Origin: Mycobacteriales bacterium
GTDB taxonomy: Bacteria > Actinomycetota > Actinomycetes > Mycobacteriales > Mycobacteriaceae
NCBI GenBank assembly: GCA_012842085.1
Contig: DUTM01000005.1
Span: 105,365-169,364 of the forward strand
DNA: 64,000 nt
Direction of reading: 5' to 3'
Below are positions 8,896 through 19,013 of the stretch, piece by piece. Below the pieces are notes generated by a model. The model ran no database searches, was not told where the DNA came from, and saw nothing but the letters and a program-made list of their open reading frames with translations. The translations under genes and the position numbers were made by a program. Within the stretch, counting starts at the first letter, position 1. Each line of letters starts with the position of its first letter.

Positions 8896-10149
8896 CTATC
8901 GGCGTTCACGAGCGGTGGAAGGTAAAGTCTCGCGGGCGGGAACCCATGCGAGAGAACTTGCCGCAAGGATGATGCCAGTGGTGGCGAAGGCCCAGGCGAA
9001 GCTGAGATGGTCAACGATGGCTCCCGCAGCCAAAGTTCCTACGATGGACCCCAAGTCGGCTGCCATCTGGACTGATGCGAGAACGGTGCCACCCTTGTAG
9101 CCGGCCACCACGTCTCCAATAGCAGCCTGCTGTGCAGGGTTGATGACACCACCGCCGAGGCCAGCGAAGAAGGACAAGACGTACACCATGCCAATGGTCG
9201 TACCTTGTCCTAAGGCGGCCGTCATAATGCCACAAATAATAAGTCCACTAATGATCATGGGGCGCCGTCCCCAGCGATCAGACCAATGCCTGGTGGTGTA
9301 GAGAGCAATAGCGTTTCCGACCGCAAAGATAGCCATTGCTATGCCTGCTTCAGCGGCGCCATTGGTATTGAGGAGAGCCGCTACAAAGAGGGGTAGCAAG
9401 GCGACGCGTACTCCGAAGTTTCCCCAACCATTGGAAAAGTTCGTCACCAAGCAGGCACGGTAGGCCGAGTCTTTTATGACATCTCGGATGCGAAGTTCTT
9501 TTTCTGCAGAGATGTCTCCATCTGTAGTTTCTTTCCTGTTGTGCGCATCACCAGCACTGGTAAGTGCTGAGGGAGGCAATAGGAACCAAATGACGACAAT
9601 GGCCACCAAGAGTGATGCGGTGTACACGAAGAAGGGCAGTCGCAGACTGATGTTCCCAAGGGGGCCTCCCAGAATTGGGCCGCTAATGTTGCCGACCAGG
9701 AATGCGCCACCGTAGGCAGAGGAGGCGCGACCGCGTATGTGAGCGGGAGCCATCCTTACGATCATGCCGGTTGCGGACACGGTAAAAAGTGTTGACCCGA
9801 TACCGCCCAACCCGCGGTAGAGCAACAATAGCCAATAGTTGCTGGCGAAAGCGGTGGCGAGGGTGGAGAGCGCCACAATAAAGACTCCCGTCATGTACAT
9901 GCGCCGCTCGCCTAAGCGGTTGATGAGAGCACCTGATGCGGGGGCGAAAACCAAACGGGCAATACCGAATACGGAGACGATGGCCGAGGCCGCCATAATG
10001 CTGACGTTAAAGCTGTGGGCATATTGTGGCAGCACTGGCGTAATAATGCCGTAGCCGATGGCGATGACGAAGGCAGCGCCGACTAATACCCAGATTCCTC
10101 GCGGTAGCTTTTCCGCCGAAGGCTGAGTTGTTTCCTTGGATTTCCGCAT
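8896..10149 (-). CDS. MFS transporter, drug-efflux-like
   Basis: This 417-residue major facilitator protein has about 12 hydrophobic segments and a hydrophilic central loop at about residues 205-230, the usual 6+6 layout. The sequence after the second helix (GIARLVFAPASGALINRLGERRMYMTG) matches the MFS A-motif region between helices 2 and 3, and the equivalent in the second half (RHWSDRWGRRPMIISG) is also clear. The family suggests proton-coupled efflux of small molecules or drugs; the substrate cannot be assigned. It lies 12 bases after the M20 peptidase gene on the same strand, so the two are probably cotranscribed. Confidence 0.85.
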   Translation of the reverse strand: MRKSKETTQPSAEKLPRGIWVLVGAAFVIAIGYGIITPVLPQYAHSFNVSIMAASAIVSVFGIARLVFAPASGALINRLGERRMYMTGVFIVALSTLATAFASNYWLLLLYRGLGGIGSTLFTVSATGMIVRMAPAHIRGRASSAYGGAFLVGNISGPILGGPLGNISLRLPFFVYTASLLVAIVVIWFLLPPSALTSAGDAHNRKETTDGDISAEKELRIRDVIKDSAYRACLVTNFSNGWGNFGVRVALLPLFVAALLNTNGAAEAGIAMAIFAVGNAIALYTTRHWSDRWGRRPMIISGLIICGIMTAALGQGTTIGMVYVLSFFAGLGGGVINPAQQAAIGDVVAGYKGGTVLASVQMAADLGSIVGTLAAGAIVDHLSFAWAFATTGIILAASSLAWVPARETLPSTARERR

Positions 10150-10161
10150 TGCGCCTTCACT

Positions 10162-11520
10162 TTAGGCGCTATCGGCAATTTCTGCCAAGACGCGCGACCC
10201 GAATTCCACCGCAGCCACTGGCACCCGCTCGTCAACTGCATGGAAAAGTCCGAAACAGTCGAAATCTGCGGGGAGTTTTAAGGGGACAAAACCGAAACAT
10301 TTGATCCCTAAATGTTGGAGGTGTTTGTTGTCTGTTCCAGCTGGCAACAGGTAGGGGGTGACGACGCCGTCCGGGTCTTGTTGTTCAACGACTCGTCGAA
10401 TGCTTTCTACAAACGGATGGTCGGGGTCCACACTGTAGGCGTTGGGTGCAGTCCAGTCTAGGCTCAAGTATTCAGTCCACTCGGAGCCGAATTCTTTCTC
10501 CAACAGGTTCTCAATGTCTTCGCGGAAGCTTTTTTCTTGTCCTGGCAGTACCCGGCAGTCAATGGTGGCGGTAGCTTCTTCGGGAATCACATTGACCATG
10601 TATCCCGCCTTGAGCTGTGTGGGAGCAGCGGTGTTGCGAATGCTGGCTTTGACGATGGGTTCCCAAAATCCCCATTTTTTGGATAATGCTTCAACATTGT
10701 CGTCGGTGATGGTTTCGCCGGTAACTGTGCGGATGGTATCCAGTAGTGCGTCTAAAGGAGGGGTGTGGACGATGGGGAACTCTGTGCTTGCGATAGCTGC
10801 TACGGCACGGGACAGTACTGTGACTGCGTTGACTCCAGCGGGGCGCGAGCCATGCCCGGCACGTCCCTGGGCAGTGAGCTTCAACCACGATACGCCTTTT
10901 TCTCCGACCGCAAGCGGGTAAAACCTTTTGTCGTGCTCCGGGATGGTGATCGAAAAGCCGCCCCCTTCACTAAGGGCCAGTTCGATACCGTCGAACCATT
11001 CTGGTTTGTTCTGTACCAGCCACTGGGAGCCCCATTTGCCGTCATTCTCCTCATCCGATAGCCACGCAAAAACGAGGGTTCGTTCGGGGGTTCGCTCGGT
11101 CAAGGCGTAGTGGCGGGCGACGGCCAGCATCATGCCACCAAAATCTTTCATATCGACGGCACCCCTACCCCAGATGTAGCCGTCCTCTATGACCCCACCG
11201 AATGGAGGGTGGCGCCATTGTTCAGCATCTGCGGGCACCACGTCGACGTGGGAATGGATAAGGAGTGCGTGGGGGTTACGACCAGGGATAGTGACTTTAT
11301 AGTTGCCGCGCCCCTCCCGCGCTGCCACGTACTCGCCGGTGAGCCCCACTTCAGAAAGCTTGTTCCGAATGAAGTCGATGACGGTATCTTCCGTACCACC
11401 GATATCCGGGTCGCCATTATTAGGAGACGGTATTTGAATAAGTTGCTGGGTAAAAGTAACTGCTTCGGCAGCTAAAGTTTCCCAATCCTCCCATTGACGG
11501 GTGCCACGCTTCGCTAACAT
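10162..11520 (-). CDS. M20 family metallopeptidase (dipeptidase/deacylase)
   Basis: This 452-residue zinc hydrolase belongs to the M20 (DapE/ArgE/CPG2) family. The metal and catalytic residues are in place: His91 and Asp93 in SHVD, the bridging Asp123 in GAVDMKD and the Glu157-Glu158 pair in SDEEND. A dimerisation or lid domain sits at about 190-310 (TAQGRAGHGSRPAG begins it). It resembles the mycobacterial family annotated as M20/M25/M40 peptidases such as Rv2141c (recalled). It cleaves small peptides or N-acyl amino acids; the substrate is unknown. It is unlikely to be the cell's DapE. GGAG lies only two bases before the ATG. It is the first gene of a probable operon with the MFS transporter. 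Confidence 0.85.
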   Translation of the reverse strand: MLAKRGTRQWEDWETLAAEAVTFTQQLIQIPSPNNGDPDIGGTEDTVIDFIRNKLSEVGLTGEYVAAREGRGNYKVTIPGRNPHALLIHSHVDVVPADAEQWRHPPFGGVIEDGYIWGRGAVDMKDFGGMMLAVARHYALTERTPERTLVFAWLSDEENDGKWGSQWLVQNKPEWFDGIELALSEGGGFSITIPEHDKRFYPLAVGEKGVSWLKLTAQGRAGHGSRPAGVNAVTVLSRAVAAIASTEFPIVHTPPLDALLDTIRTVTGETITDDNVEALSKKWGFWEPIVKASIRNTAAPTQLKAGYMVNVIPEEATATIDCRVLPGQEKSFREDIENLLEKEFGSEWTEYLSLDWTAPNAYSVDPDHPFVESIRRVVEQQDPDGVVTPYLLPAGTDNKHLQHLGIKCFGFVPLKLPADFDCFGLFHAVDERVPVAAVEFGSRVLAEIADSA

Positions 11521-11557
11521 AGCTCCAGTCTATGGCAGAAGTGCGGTACGTAAAGGG

Positions 11558-12229
11558 TTAGTTCTGTTGTCCTTCTTCCAGGTACAAGCAGCTAACATCG
11601 ACGATTGCGCGAACCAAGTTTTGAACATAGCTGCGCTGTTGGGGAGACATGCGCCGTTCTCCATCCGCGGTCGCAAGCTGCCCCACGGAGAGTATCCGGA
11701 AGACCATTCCCAAGCAGGCGTCAGTGATGAGATGCACGAACTGATCGGGCGAGACGGTCCAGTTGATGTGGTATTTCTCTGCCGCATTTTGGAACACTTT
11801 ACGAATCATGTCGTCCAGTGCATCAAAGAAATGGTCAACGCTGCGGGTGGTGGAGGATTGTGCCTGTTCCCGGAAGCTGCTGATCAACACTTCAAAGAAC
11901 AGCACCGAGTAGTTGCGTCCGGGAAGAAATTCTTCCATCACTTCTAAGGTGCGTTCATAGAAGTCTTCGCGAAAACCTTCAATGCCTTCCCGAGTGGGTT
12001 CCCGGATAAGGTTTTCAACATAAACATCGACGACATCGTTGACGAGCTTCACTGACATCTCTCGCTGTAGCTCGAGCTTGTCCTCGAAGCAGTAGTGCAC
12101 TACGCCCAACGATATTTCTGCTTCTTTGGCTACATCGCGGATGGTGACCTCGGAATACCCTTCACGACTAGCTACCCGTAAAGCCGCATTAACGATGTGT
12201 GCCCGGCGGTCGTCTCGCGTCATTCGCAT
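11558..12229 (-). CDS. TetR/AcrR-family transcriptional regulator, BetI-like
   Basis: This 223-residue regulator has an N-terminal TetR helix-turn-helix at about residues 10-55 (IVNAALRVASREGYSEVTI, then the recognition region SLGVVHYCFEDKLEL) and an alpha-helical ligand-binding region. The VHYCFEDK form with a Cys-rich-free C-terminal half resembles the BetI/TetR_C_6 group. The ATG at 12229 and the one at 12223 are both usable. The gene diverges from kgd across 286 bases of AT-rich DNA in which I see no convincing operator. It lies 37 bases before the M20 gene on the same strand, so peptidase and exporter are plausible targets. The ligand is unknown. Confidence 0.85.
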   Translation of the reverse strand: MRMTRDDRRAHIVNAALRVASREGYSEVTIRDVAKEAEISLGVVHYCFEDKLELQREMSVKLVNDVVDVYVENLIREPTREGIEGFREDFYERTLEVMEEFLPGRNYSVLFFEVLISSFREQAQSSTTRSVDHFFDALDDMIRKVFQNAAEKYHINWTVSPDQFVHLITDACLGMVFRILSVGQLATADGERRMSPQQRSYVQNLVRAIVDVSCLYLEEGQQN

Positions 12230-12515
12230 GGTTGAAGGGAAGCCTTTCTACAAGTCGGAAGAGTGGGTAAAACCCGGCAGTTTAAACGTTCGGCGCCATG
12301 TGTATGCACCGGATTAACTGTTACTTTAACTATTACATAAACGCAGTAATTTGAGCTTATCGAGAAACAATTTTTAAAGACAGAAAAAGTGATTTTCGCC
12401 AACAGCGTCCAAAAATAAAAGATTCTTATTCCAGTTGTTACCTACATCGCTATGGGTGGGAGATGCGGGTACGATAGGCATAGTAAACAATTTTTAGGTG
12501 GCTAGAGGTTTCATC

Positions 12516-15500
12516 GTGGATATACATCAAGACAGTTTCGGCCAAAACCAATGGCTGGTGAACGAGATGTACCGCAAATTTAAAGCAGATCCCAACAGTG
12601 TTGATGAATCGTGGCGGGCATTCTTCACCGATCAAAAAATTCCCACCCCCTCCACCACATCTGCGGAGCGTCCTTCAAAACAAGTCGTGTCCGAGCCATT
12701 CGGGCCTTCCAACCCGACTGCGCACCTGAGTGGTGAAGCCCTCGCCGAATACGACTACAGCGAGCAAGCTGCCCGTCCAGTTAATGTTCAACGCGCATCC
12801 CGAGAGAAGGTCCACTCGGCTGCCAAAGATGCCCTCACCAGGATGTATACAGTGGAGGTGGACGATAAACCTACCTACCCCGAGCTGGAGGAAGACGACT
12901 CACAGGTGTTGCGGGGCGCACAGCGCGCAATCGCCAGAAATATGAATGCATCCCGCGACATCCCGATGGCGACGTCAGTGCGCACCATTCCGGTGAAGCT
13001 CCTTTTCGAAAACCGGATGCTCATCAACAATTATCTGCAGCGCACGCGCGGCGGAAAAATCTCCTTCACTCATCTCATCGGCTACGCCATGATTCAAGCC
13101 GTCAAGTCCTATCCGGATATGAACTGCCGGATGGAGGAACAGGATGGCAAATTTATTCGGGTTCAACCTCCGCACATTAACCTCGGTTTGGCTGTTGATC
13201 TGCGGGGCAAAGATGGTTCCCGCAATCTCGTGGTTGCTGGAATTAAAGAAACTGAAGGGATGTCTTTCACCGAGTTTGTGGACGCTTATGAAGACATCGT
13301 GAAACGCGCGCGACTCGGTAAACTCACGCCTGACGATTTCGCCAACGTCACCATCTCCCTTACCAACCCCGGCGGCATTGGCACCGTGCATTCGGTACCG
13401 CGCCTGATGACTGGCCAGGGCACCATTATGGGTGTGGGTGCTTTACAATATCCCGCCGAATACGCCGGGATGAGTGAAGAGGCACTTGCTGAACTGGGTG
13501 TCGGTAAAGTCATGACGATCACGTCTACCTACGACCGCCGCATTATCCAGGGAGCCGAATCTGGTGAATGGCTGGGAACCATTCACAAACTGCTGCTCTC
13601 GGATGACTTTTGGGATGAAATTTTCACCAGCCTGCAGCTGCCCTTCGAGCCTTTCCGTTGGCGGCAGGATGTCCCGGCAACACGCGGCATCGACAAAAAT
13701 GCTTGTGTGCTCCAGCTGATTAATGCGTTCCGCGAGCGCGGACATCTGATTGCGGACACTAATCCGCTGAATTTTGTGGAACCGGGCCAAAAACGGGAAA
13801 GTTATCCAGAACTAGATATGTCCACCTACGGCCTCACTATTTGGGATCTGGATCGGAAGTTTGCGGCTGGCGACCTGGCTGGCCAAAAGCGCATGAAGTT
13901 GCGCGATATTCTGTCTTTACTGCGCAGCTCCTACTGCGAAAAGATCGGCGTCGAATATAGCTATATTCTTGATTCTGAACAGCGCGAATGGATTCGCGAC
14001 TACGTCGAAACTAAGGGCGATCCACTGTCTAGTGCGGAACACAAGCTAGCGCTTACCAACCTTATCGCCGCTGAGTCTTTTGAGACGTTTCTGCAGGCCA
14101 AGTACGTCGGACAAAAACGCTTCCCCTTGGAAGGCGCGGAGTCCCTTATTCCGATGATGGATTCCGTCATCGAAACAGCTGCCAACCACAACCTCAAAGA
14201 GGTTGTCATCGGGATGCCCCACCGTGGGCGCCTTAATGTGTTGGCGAATATTGTCGGCAAACCGTATAGCCAGATCTTCAACGAGTTCGAGGGCAATATG
14301 CGACCCCACGAACAACAAGGCTCTGGCGACGTCAAATACCATTTGGGCGCATCCGGTGTGCACTACCAGATGTTTGGTGACAACGACATTGATGTCACTC
14401 TCACCGCCAACCCTTCACATCTGGAAGCTGTTGACCCCGTACTGGTAGGCATCGTGCGCGCGAAACAAGATGTTTTGCAGAAGGACTCCACACCCGAGGA
14501 TCCCAAGTATCCCGTGATGCCCTTAATGCTGCACGGCGATGCCGCTTTCTCGGGACAAGGGGTCGTTTTCGAGACCCTCAATATGGCGCTGCTGGAAGGC
14601 TATGGTGTGGGTGGCACCATCCATATCGTCGTCAACAACCAAATAGGTTTCACCACTGCTCCTTCACAAGCCCGTTCCAGTGAGTACTGCACGGATGTGG
14701 CGAAAGCGTTCGGAGTACCGGTATTCCATGTAAATGGCGATGACCCGGAGGCTTGTGTGCGTGTCGCTCGCGCGGCGGTTGACTTCCAACAACGTTTTGC
14801 CAAAGATGTCGTCATTGACCTGGTCTGTTACCGCCGTCGCGGACACAACGAAGCAGATGATCCGTCCATGACGCAGCCCGCCATGTACAGCATCATCCGC
14901 AACAAGCCCTCAGTACGCGAAAGCTACACAAAAGTACTGGTGGGGCGCGGAGATATCACCCCACAAGACGCTGAAACAGCAGAAACCGACTACCGTGGTG
15001 CGCTCGAGAAGGTGTTCCAGGAAGTCCGTGAGATTGAGAAAACTCCGCAAGCTCCTTCCGAGTCTGTGGCTACTCAACAGCGCGTTCCGTTTAATCTTCA
15101 AACCGCGATTACGCGGGAACGCATCGAAGAAATCGGGGACGCTTTCAATGCCGTACCGGAGGACTTCTCTGTCCATCGTCGAGTGCAGCGCATACTCACC
15201 CAACGCCACCATATGACCCACGAGGGTGATGTGGACTGGGCAATGGCCGAATTGCTGGCCTGGGGTTCTTTAGTACAGGAAGGGCGTACTGTGCGGGTCG
15301 CGGGTGAAGATAGCTGCCGCGGCACTTTCACCCAAAGGCATGCCATTCTGGTCGACCAAAACAACAGTGACGAATACAGTCCGCTCCGCGCCATCGCCAA
15401 TGCGCATGGTGGAAAATTCGAAATCTACAATTCCAGCTTGTCTGAATATGCGGGCATGGGATTTGAGTATGGCTACACACTTGGCGCCCCAGGCTCGCTA

Positions 15501-16280
15501 GTGTGCTGGGAAGCCCAATATGGGGACTTTGCGAATGGTGGCCAAACCATAATCGACGAATATATCAGTTCGGCAGAGGCCAAGTGGAACCAACGCTCGG
15601 ACGTGGTTCTGCTTCTGCCACATGGGCAGGAGGGTGCTGGTCCCGACCATTCGTCTGCACGGTTGGAGCGTTTCCTGCAACTGTGCGCTGAGTCCAATAT
15701 GACTATTGCGCAACCCACGACGCCCGCAAACTATTTCCACTTGCTGCGTCGCCATGCGTTGAGCAGTATTGTGCGGCCACTCATTGTGGCCACACCGAAG
15801 TCCATGCTGCGCCACAAAAAGGCCATCAGCCAGCTTGAGGAATTTACTAACGCCAAGTTCCGCTCTGTTATTGACGATCCTGCCTTCTTTGGTGATGACG
15901 CAGAGCATGCTGCCGCAGATGTGAAAACTTTGGTTCTGTGTTCTGGCAAAGTCTATTACGAATTGGCGGAGCATCGGGACGCGCAGGGGCGCTTCGATAT
16001 GGCGATCGCGCGCCTAGAACAGATCTATCCGGTTCCCTTCCGGAGAATTAGCGAATTAATTGATCGCTACCCGCAGGTGGAGCGCTTGGTATGGGTTCAG
16101 GAGGAACCTGCGAATCAGGGTGCCCTCCCCTTCTTGACAATCAGATTGCCGGATTTGGTGCCCAACCTGCCTCCTTTTGAGTCAGTATCGCGACGCAGTA
16201 TGTCGGCACCGGCAACGGGAGTGCCCAGTGTGAGCCGCGCCGAACAAGAACTTTTGATTGAACAGCTCTTCGAGTTCTAA
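12516..16280 (+). CDS. kgd: Multifunctional 2-oxoglutarate decarboxylase / dehydrogenase E1-E2 (Kgd/OdhA)
   Basis: This 1254-residue fusion is specific to Mycobacteriales. It decarboxylates 2-oxoglutarate using thiamine diphosphate and carries a succinyltransferase-like domain in the same chain. Domains: an E1-type N-terminal segment ([12 protein letters not shown]), an E2 acyltransferase core at about 125-365 with no lipoyl domain, then the E1 core from about 400, with [11 protein letters not shown], the ThDP region GDAAFSGQG...NNQIGFTT, and a transketolase C-terminal domain. I chose the GTG at 12516 because AGAGG sits 8 bases upstream and the FGQN motif then starts at residue 8 as in M. tuberculosis Kgd. 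A GTG at 12498 would add six residues. Regulation by GarA/OdhI is known in the family but not visible here. It ends in a strong terminator. Confidence 0.96.
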   Translation: MDIHQDSFGQNQWLVNEMYRKFKADPNSVDESWRAFFTDQKIPTPSTTSAERPSKQVVSEPFGPSNPTAHLSGEALAEYDYSEQAARPVNVQRASREKVHSAAKDALTRMYTVEVDDKPTYPELEEDDSQVLRGAQRAIARNMNASRDIPMATSVRTIPVKLLFENRMLINNYLQRTRGGKISFTHLIGYAMIQAVKSYPDMNCRMEEQDGKFIRVQPPHINLGLAVDLRGKDGSRNLVVAGIKETEGMSFTEFVDAYEDIVKRARLGKLTPDDFANVTISLTNPGGIGTVHSVPRLMTGQGTIMGVGALQYPAEYAGMSEEALAELGVGKVMTITSTYDRRIIQGAESGEWLGTIHKLLLSDDFWDEIFTSLQLPFEPFRWRQDVPATRGIDKNACVLQLINAFRERGHLIADTNPLNFVEPGQKRESYPELDMSTYGLTIWDLDRKFAAGDLAGQKRMKLRDILSLLRSSYCEKIGVEYSYILDSEQREWIRDYVETKGDPLSSAEHKLALTNLIAAESFETFLQAKYVGQKRFPLEGAESLIPMMDSVIETAANHNLKEVVIGMPHRGRLNVLANIVGKPYSQIFNEFEGNMRPHEQQGSGDVKYHLGASGVHYQMFGDNDIDVTLTANPSHLEAVDPVLVGIVRAKQDVLQKDSTPEDPKYPVMPLMLHGDAAFSGQGVVFETLNMALLEGYGVGGTIHIVVNNQIGFTTAPSQARSSEYCTDVAKAFGVPVFHVNGDDPEACVRVARAAVDFQQRFAKDVVIDLVCYRRRGHNEADDPSMTQPAMYSIIRNKPSVRESYTKVLVGRGDITPQDAETAETDYRGALEKVFQEVREIEKTPQAPSESVATQQRVPFNLQTAITRERIEEIGDAFNAVPEDFSVHRRVQRILTQRHHMTHEGDVDWAMAELLAWGSLVQEGRTVRVAGEDSCRGTFTQRHAILVDQNNSDEYSPLRAIANAHGGKFEIYNSSLSEYAGMGFEYGYTLGAPGSLVCWEAQYGDFANGGQTIIDEYISSAEAKWNQRSDVVLLLPHGQEGAGPDHSSARLERFLQLCAESNMTIAQPTTPANYFHLLRRHALSSIVRPLIVATPKSMLRHKKAISQLEEFTNAKFRSVIDDPAFFGDDAEHAAADVKTLVLCSGKVYYELAEHRDAQGRFDMAIARLEQIYPVPFRRISELIDRYPQVERLVWVQEEPANQGALPFLTIRLPDLVPNLPPFESVSRRSMSAPATGVPSVSRAEQELLIEQLFEF

Positions 16281-16308
16281 TTAGCGCCACCACTGGAGCC
16301 AGACAAAT

Positions 16309-16349
16309 AGCTGGTGGGCCACCCACACAGGATGGCCCACCAGCTTTTC
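16309..16349 (+). terminator. Rho-independent terminator after kgd
   Basis: Perfect 13-bp arms, AGCTGGTGGGCCA (16309-16321) and its complement (16333-16345), enclose an 11-base loop and are followed by TTTTCA. Because metE converges from the other side and A-residues precede the stem, it could also slow transcripts from metE. Confidence 0.9.
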
Positions 16350-16377
16350 AGTTATTGACGTCGTGACTTGTTAGTTA

Positions 16378-18681
16378 CTAGTTTTGGACGCTTTCGCGAA
16401 GTTCGCGAGCGGCCTCAACCATGTTCTTCAACGAGGGGTAGCACTCGTCGGAACGACGGGTCTTGAGACCACAGTCCGGGTTCACCCAGAGGCGTTCTGC
16501 CGGCACAGCACCCAAAGCGAGGCGAAGTGCCTTGGACATTTCTTCCACACTCGGTACGCGTGGTGAGTGAATGTCGTAGATGCCCGGCCCAATGCCTTGG
16601 TGATATCCGTGCTCTTCCAGATCCTCCACAATTTCCATCTGGGAACGTGCGGATTCCACACTGGTGACGTCTGCATCCAACTCACCAATCACACCAACCA
16701 TCTCTCCGAATTCGGAGTAGCACATGTGGGTGTGGATCTGGGTTTCTGGTTTGACGCCACTGGTGGTGAGGCGGAAGGTGGCCACGGCCCAGCGGGCATA
16801 ATCGGCTTTGTCTTCGTCGCGGAGCGGCAGCAGTTCGCGCAATGCCGGCTCATCCACCTGGATCACGCGGATACCTGCAGCTTCGAGGTCTACGCATTCA
16901 TCCCGGATAGCCAAAGCGACCTGCTTGGCAGTGTCCTCCAAGGACTGGTCATCACGCACGAACGACCAGGACAGCATAGTGAGCGGTCCGGTCAGCATGC
17001 CCTTCACCGGCTTGTCGGTGAGGCTGGCAGCATAGGTGGTCCACTCCACGGACATGGGCTCTGGGCGGCTCACGTCGCCGAAGAGCACCGGCGGGCGGAC
17101 ACAGCGGGTGCCGTAGGACTGGACCCAGCCATGTTCGGAGGCCCAGTATCCGACAAGTTGTTCAGCAAAGTACTGCACCATGTCGTTGCGCTCGGGCTCG
17201 CCGTGCACAAGAACGTCAATGCCCAGTTCTTCCTGGTTCTTGATAACGTGGGCCACTTCGCCCTGCATGGCCTTCTTGTACTCGTCGGCAGTAATTTCGC
17301 CCTTGCGGAATTTGCGTCGAGCAACACGAATCTCGGAGGTCTGCGGGAAGGAACCAATAGTGGTGGTCGGGAAGAGCGGCAGATCCAGGTCTTCCTGAGC
17401 GGTTACCCGCTCCTCATAGGGCACACGCTGGTAGTCGTCCTCGGTCAGTTCGGCGATGCGGGTCCGTACTGCCTGGTCATTGGTGACGGAGCTTTCACGA
17501 CGGTGGTTAATTACGTCGCGAGCTGCGAGAACTTCCGGACCGTTCGGATCAATGGCGCCGTTGTGGACCTTGCTGAGCAGAGCGATCTCAGCCAATTTTT
17601 CCGTGCCGAAGGCCAGCCATTCCTTGCACAGTCCGTCGCTGCCGTCTTCGTTGCGTTCAGCGATGGTGGGAAGGTTCTCTGGCTCCAGGCTGTATGGCAC
17701 ATGCAGCAGTGAACAGGAAGACGAAACAGCAACCTTGGAGGCGCGCTCGTCACAGCGGGACAGTAGTTCCACAGCACCGTCAATAGCGGTGGCCCAGACG
17801 TTGCGCCCGTCCACTACACCAGCGACGAGTAGTTTGTCGGAGAGTCCCGGGGTGTCAATGTCGGGAAGTTCGCCAGCTACCAAGTCCAGGCTAATGCCAT
17901 CAATATCGGTGCTGGTGAGGGCAGCAAGGTTGGCACCAGTGTCGCCGAAGTAGGTGGCGACCAGAATCTGGGGGCGGTTCTTCACGCCGGCCAGTTTGGT
18001 GTATACCTCCTGCAGCACTTTCTGTTCCTCTGCAGTAAGGGTGGTGACGGCGCTAGGCTCATCTAGCTGCACCCATTCGACACCTTCGTGGGCGAGTAGT
18101 TCCAGCACTCCTTCATAGACCGGGACAAGGCGGTCAATGAGGTCTAGCGGGTTCTTGGTTTCTTCCCCTTCTGCCATCTTTGACAGTTTGAGGTAGGTGA
18201 ATGGCCCAACAATGACGGGGCGGGCATTGACCTCAGCCTGCTGTGCTGCTTCCAGGTCGGCGAGCAGTTCGGTGGGGTTGAGTGAGAACTCCACGTCTGC
18301 GGTGAGTTCGGGAACCAAGTAGTGGTAGTTGGTGTCGAACCACTTGGTCATCTCGAGGGGAGGAATTTCAGCGGTGCCACGTGCGGCAGCAAAATACTGG
18401 TCCAGGGGGTTGTTGCTGGCTGCGAGGTACTGTTTGGGGAGAGCTCCCACAAGCACAGTGGTGTCCAACATCTGGTCGTAGAGGGAGAAGACGTTGGTGG
18501 GGATGGAATCTATGCCGGCTTCTTGTAGCCTCTTCCAGGACTCGGCGCGGAGACCGCTGCGAACTTCTTGCAATTCAGCGGCATCAATTTCGCCCCGCCA
18601 ATATTTTTCGGTGGCGAATTTGAGTTCACGGTTGGGGCCGATCCGAGGAGTGCCCAAGACGGTCGTAGAAAAAGTAGACAT
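16378..18681 (-). CDS. metE: Cobalamin-independent methionine synthase
   Basis: MetE (767 residues) transfers the methyl group of 5-methyltetrahydropteroyltri-glutamate to homocysteine, the last step of methionine synthesis, without vitamin B12. The N-terminal half is the folate-binding-like duplicate (RIGPNRELKFATEKYWRG at about 10-27). The C-terminal half holds the zinc ligands: HTHMCYSEFGEM and the late Cys in NPDCGLKTRR. Length is normal for the family. The ATG at 18681 has GGAG 8 bases upstream; an in-frame extension to 18744 is less likely because it adds 21 residues with no family counterpart. A sigma70-like promoter lies almost 300 bases upstream, so the mRNA has a long leader that may hold a regulatory element. 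Confidence 0.96.
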   Translation of the reverse strand: MSTFSTTVLGTPRIGPNRELKFATEKYWRGEIDAAELQEVRSGLRAESWKRLQEAGIDSIPTNVFSLYDQMLDTTVLVGALPKQYLAASNNPLDQYFAAARGTAEIPPLEMTKWFDTNYHYLVPELTADVEFSLNPTELLADLEAAQQAEVNARPVIVGPFTYLKLSKMAEGEETKNPLDLIDRLVPVYEGVLELLAHEGVEWVQLDEPSAVTTLTAEEQKVLQEVYTKLAGVKNRPQILVATYFGDTGANLAALTSTDIDGISLDLVAGELPDIDTPGLSDKLLVAGVVDGRNVWATAIDGAVELLSRCDERASKVAVSSSCSLLHVPYSLEPENLPTIAERNEDGSDGLCKEWLAFGTEKLAEIALLSKVHNGAIDPNGPEVLAARDVINHRRESSVTNDQAVRTRIAELTEDDYQRVPYEERVTAQEDLDLPLFPTTTIGSFPQTSEIRVARRKFRKGEITADEYKKAMQGEVAHVIKNQEELGIDVLVHGEPERNDMVQYFAEQLVGYWASEHGWVQSYGTRCVRPPVLFGDVSRPEPMSVEWTTYAASLTDKPVKGMLTGPLTMLSWSFVRDDQSLEDTAKQVALAIRDECVDLEAAGIRVIQVDEPALRELLPLRDEDKADYARWAVATFRLTTSGVKPETQIHTHMCYSEFGEMVGVIGELDADVTSVESARSQMEIVEDLEEHGYHQGIGPGIYDIHSPRVPSVEEMSKALRLALGAVPAERLWVNPDCGLKTRRSDECYPSLKNMVEAARELRESVQN

Positions 18682-18967
18682 GTGTAATCTCCAAAACTGA
18701 TGAACAGAAGTCACCTTTGGACTACGAGCACCATGCCACAGCACCTAAAAAAGAGGAGGTACTTTCTTGTCTAAGAAGTGTGGTGATGCGTCGCCCTTAA
18801 AAGCAAAGGCAAGTTATCATCAACTGCTTCTATGCAGTCAAAAACGTAGCTACTTCCAACAGGCAGATCCTGCGCGTGCCCCAGCTGGGAATTCCTTACT
18901 ACCCATCCAGCTCTATCTCCGCATCTCGTACGAAGAGAGCAGCACTTGGTTTTCTGCGAAGAGCTAT
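18682..18967 (-). promoter_or_regulatory. Long structured 5' leader of metE, class unassigned
   Basis: About 285 bases separate the likely transcription start from the metE ATG and contain no convincing gene. Read on the minus strand, the part at about 18870-18950 can fold into several short stems: GCTGG/CCAGC, GGGG-rich stretches and GCAG-GAT-CTGC at 18864-18874. A CCAA near 18948 could pair with TTGG near 18860 to close them. The CAGGATCTGCC segment loosely recalls the B12 box of cobalamin riboswitches, but the diagnostic GCCACTG core is absent. I see no SAM-I or SAM-IV consensus either. A half-matching McbR-like site (TAGAC-N6-GTACC) lies near 18771. This is an untranslated leader of unknown type. 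Confidence 0.4.
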
Positions 18968-18973
18968 CTCAAA

Positions 18974-19002
18974 AGTATAGCGGTGGGTGAATATGTCCTC
19001 AA
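18974..19002 (-). promoter_or_regulatory. Predicted sigma70-type promoter of metE
   Basis: On the minus strand TTGAGG (18997-19002) and TATACT (18974-18979) are separated by exactly 17 bases, a near-consensus housekeeping promoter. It sits just after the stop of the upstream lipoprotein gene and predicts a start site near 18967. Confidence 0.6.
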
Positions 19003-19013
19003 AGAGCCTTGCC

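Noticed and set aside
16567..17712. 381-codon open frame opposite metE
   Set aside because: It lies wholly within metE on the other strand and has no family motifs.
18860..18950. Cobalamin riboswitch upstream of metE
   Set aside because: Only a loose B12-box-like segment is seen; the conserved GCCACTG core is missing, so I describe the leader as unassigned.
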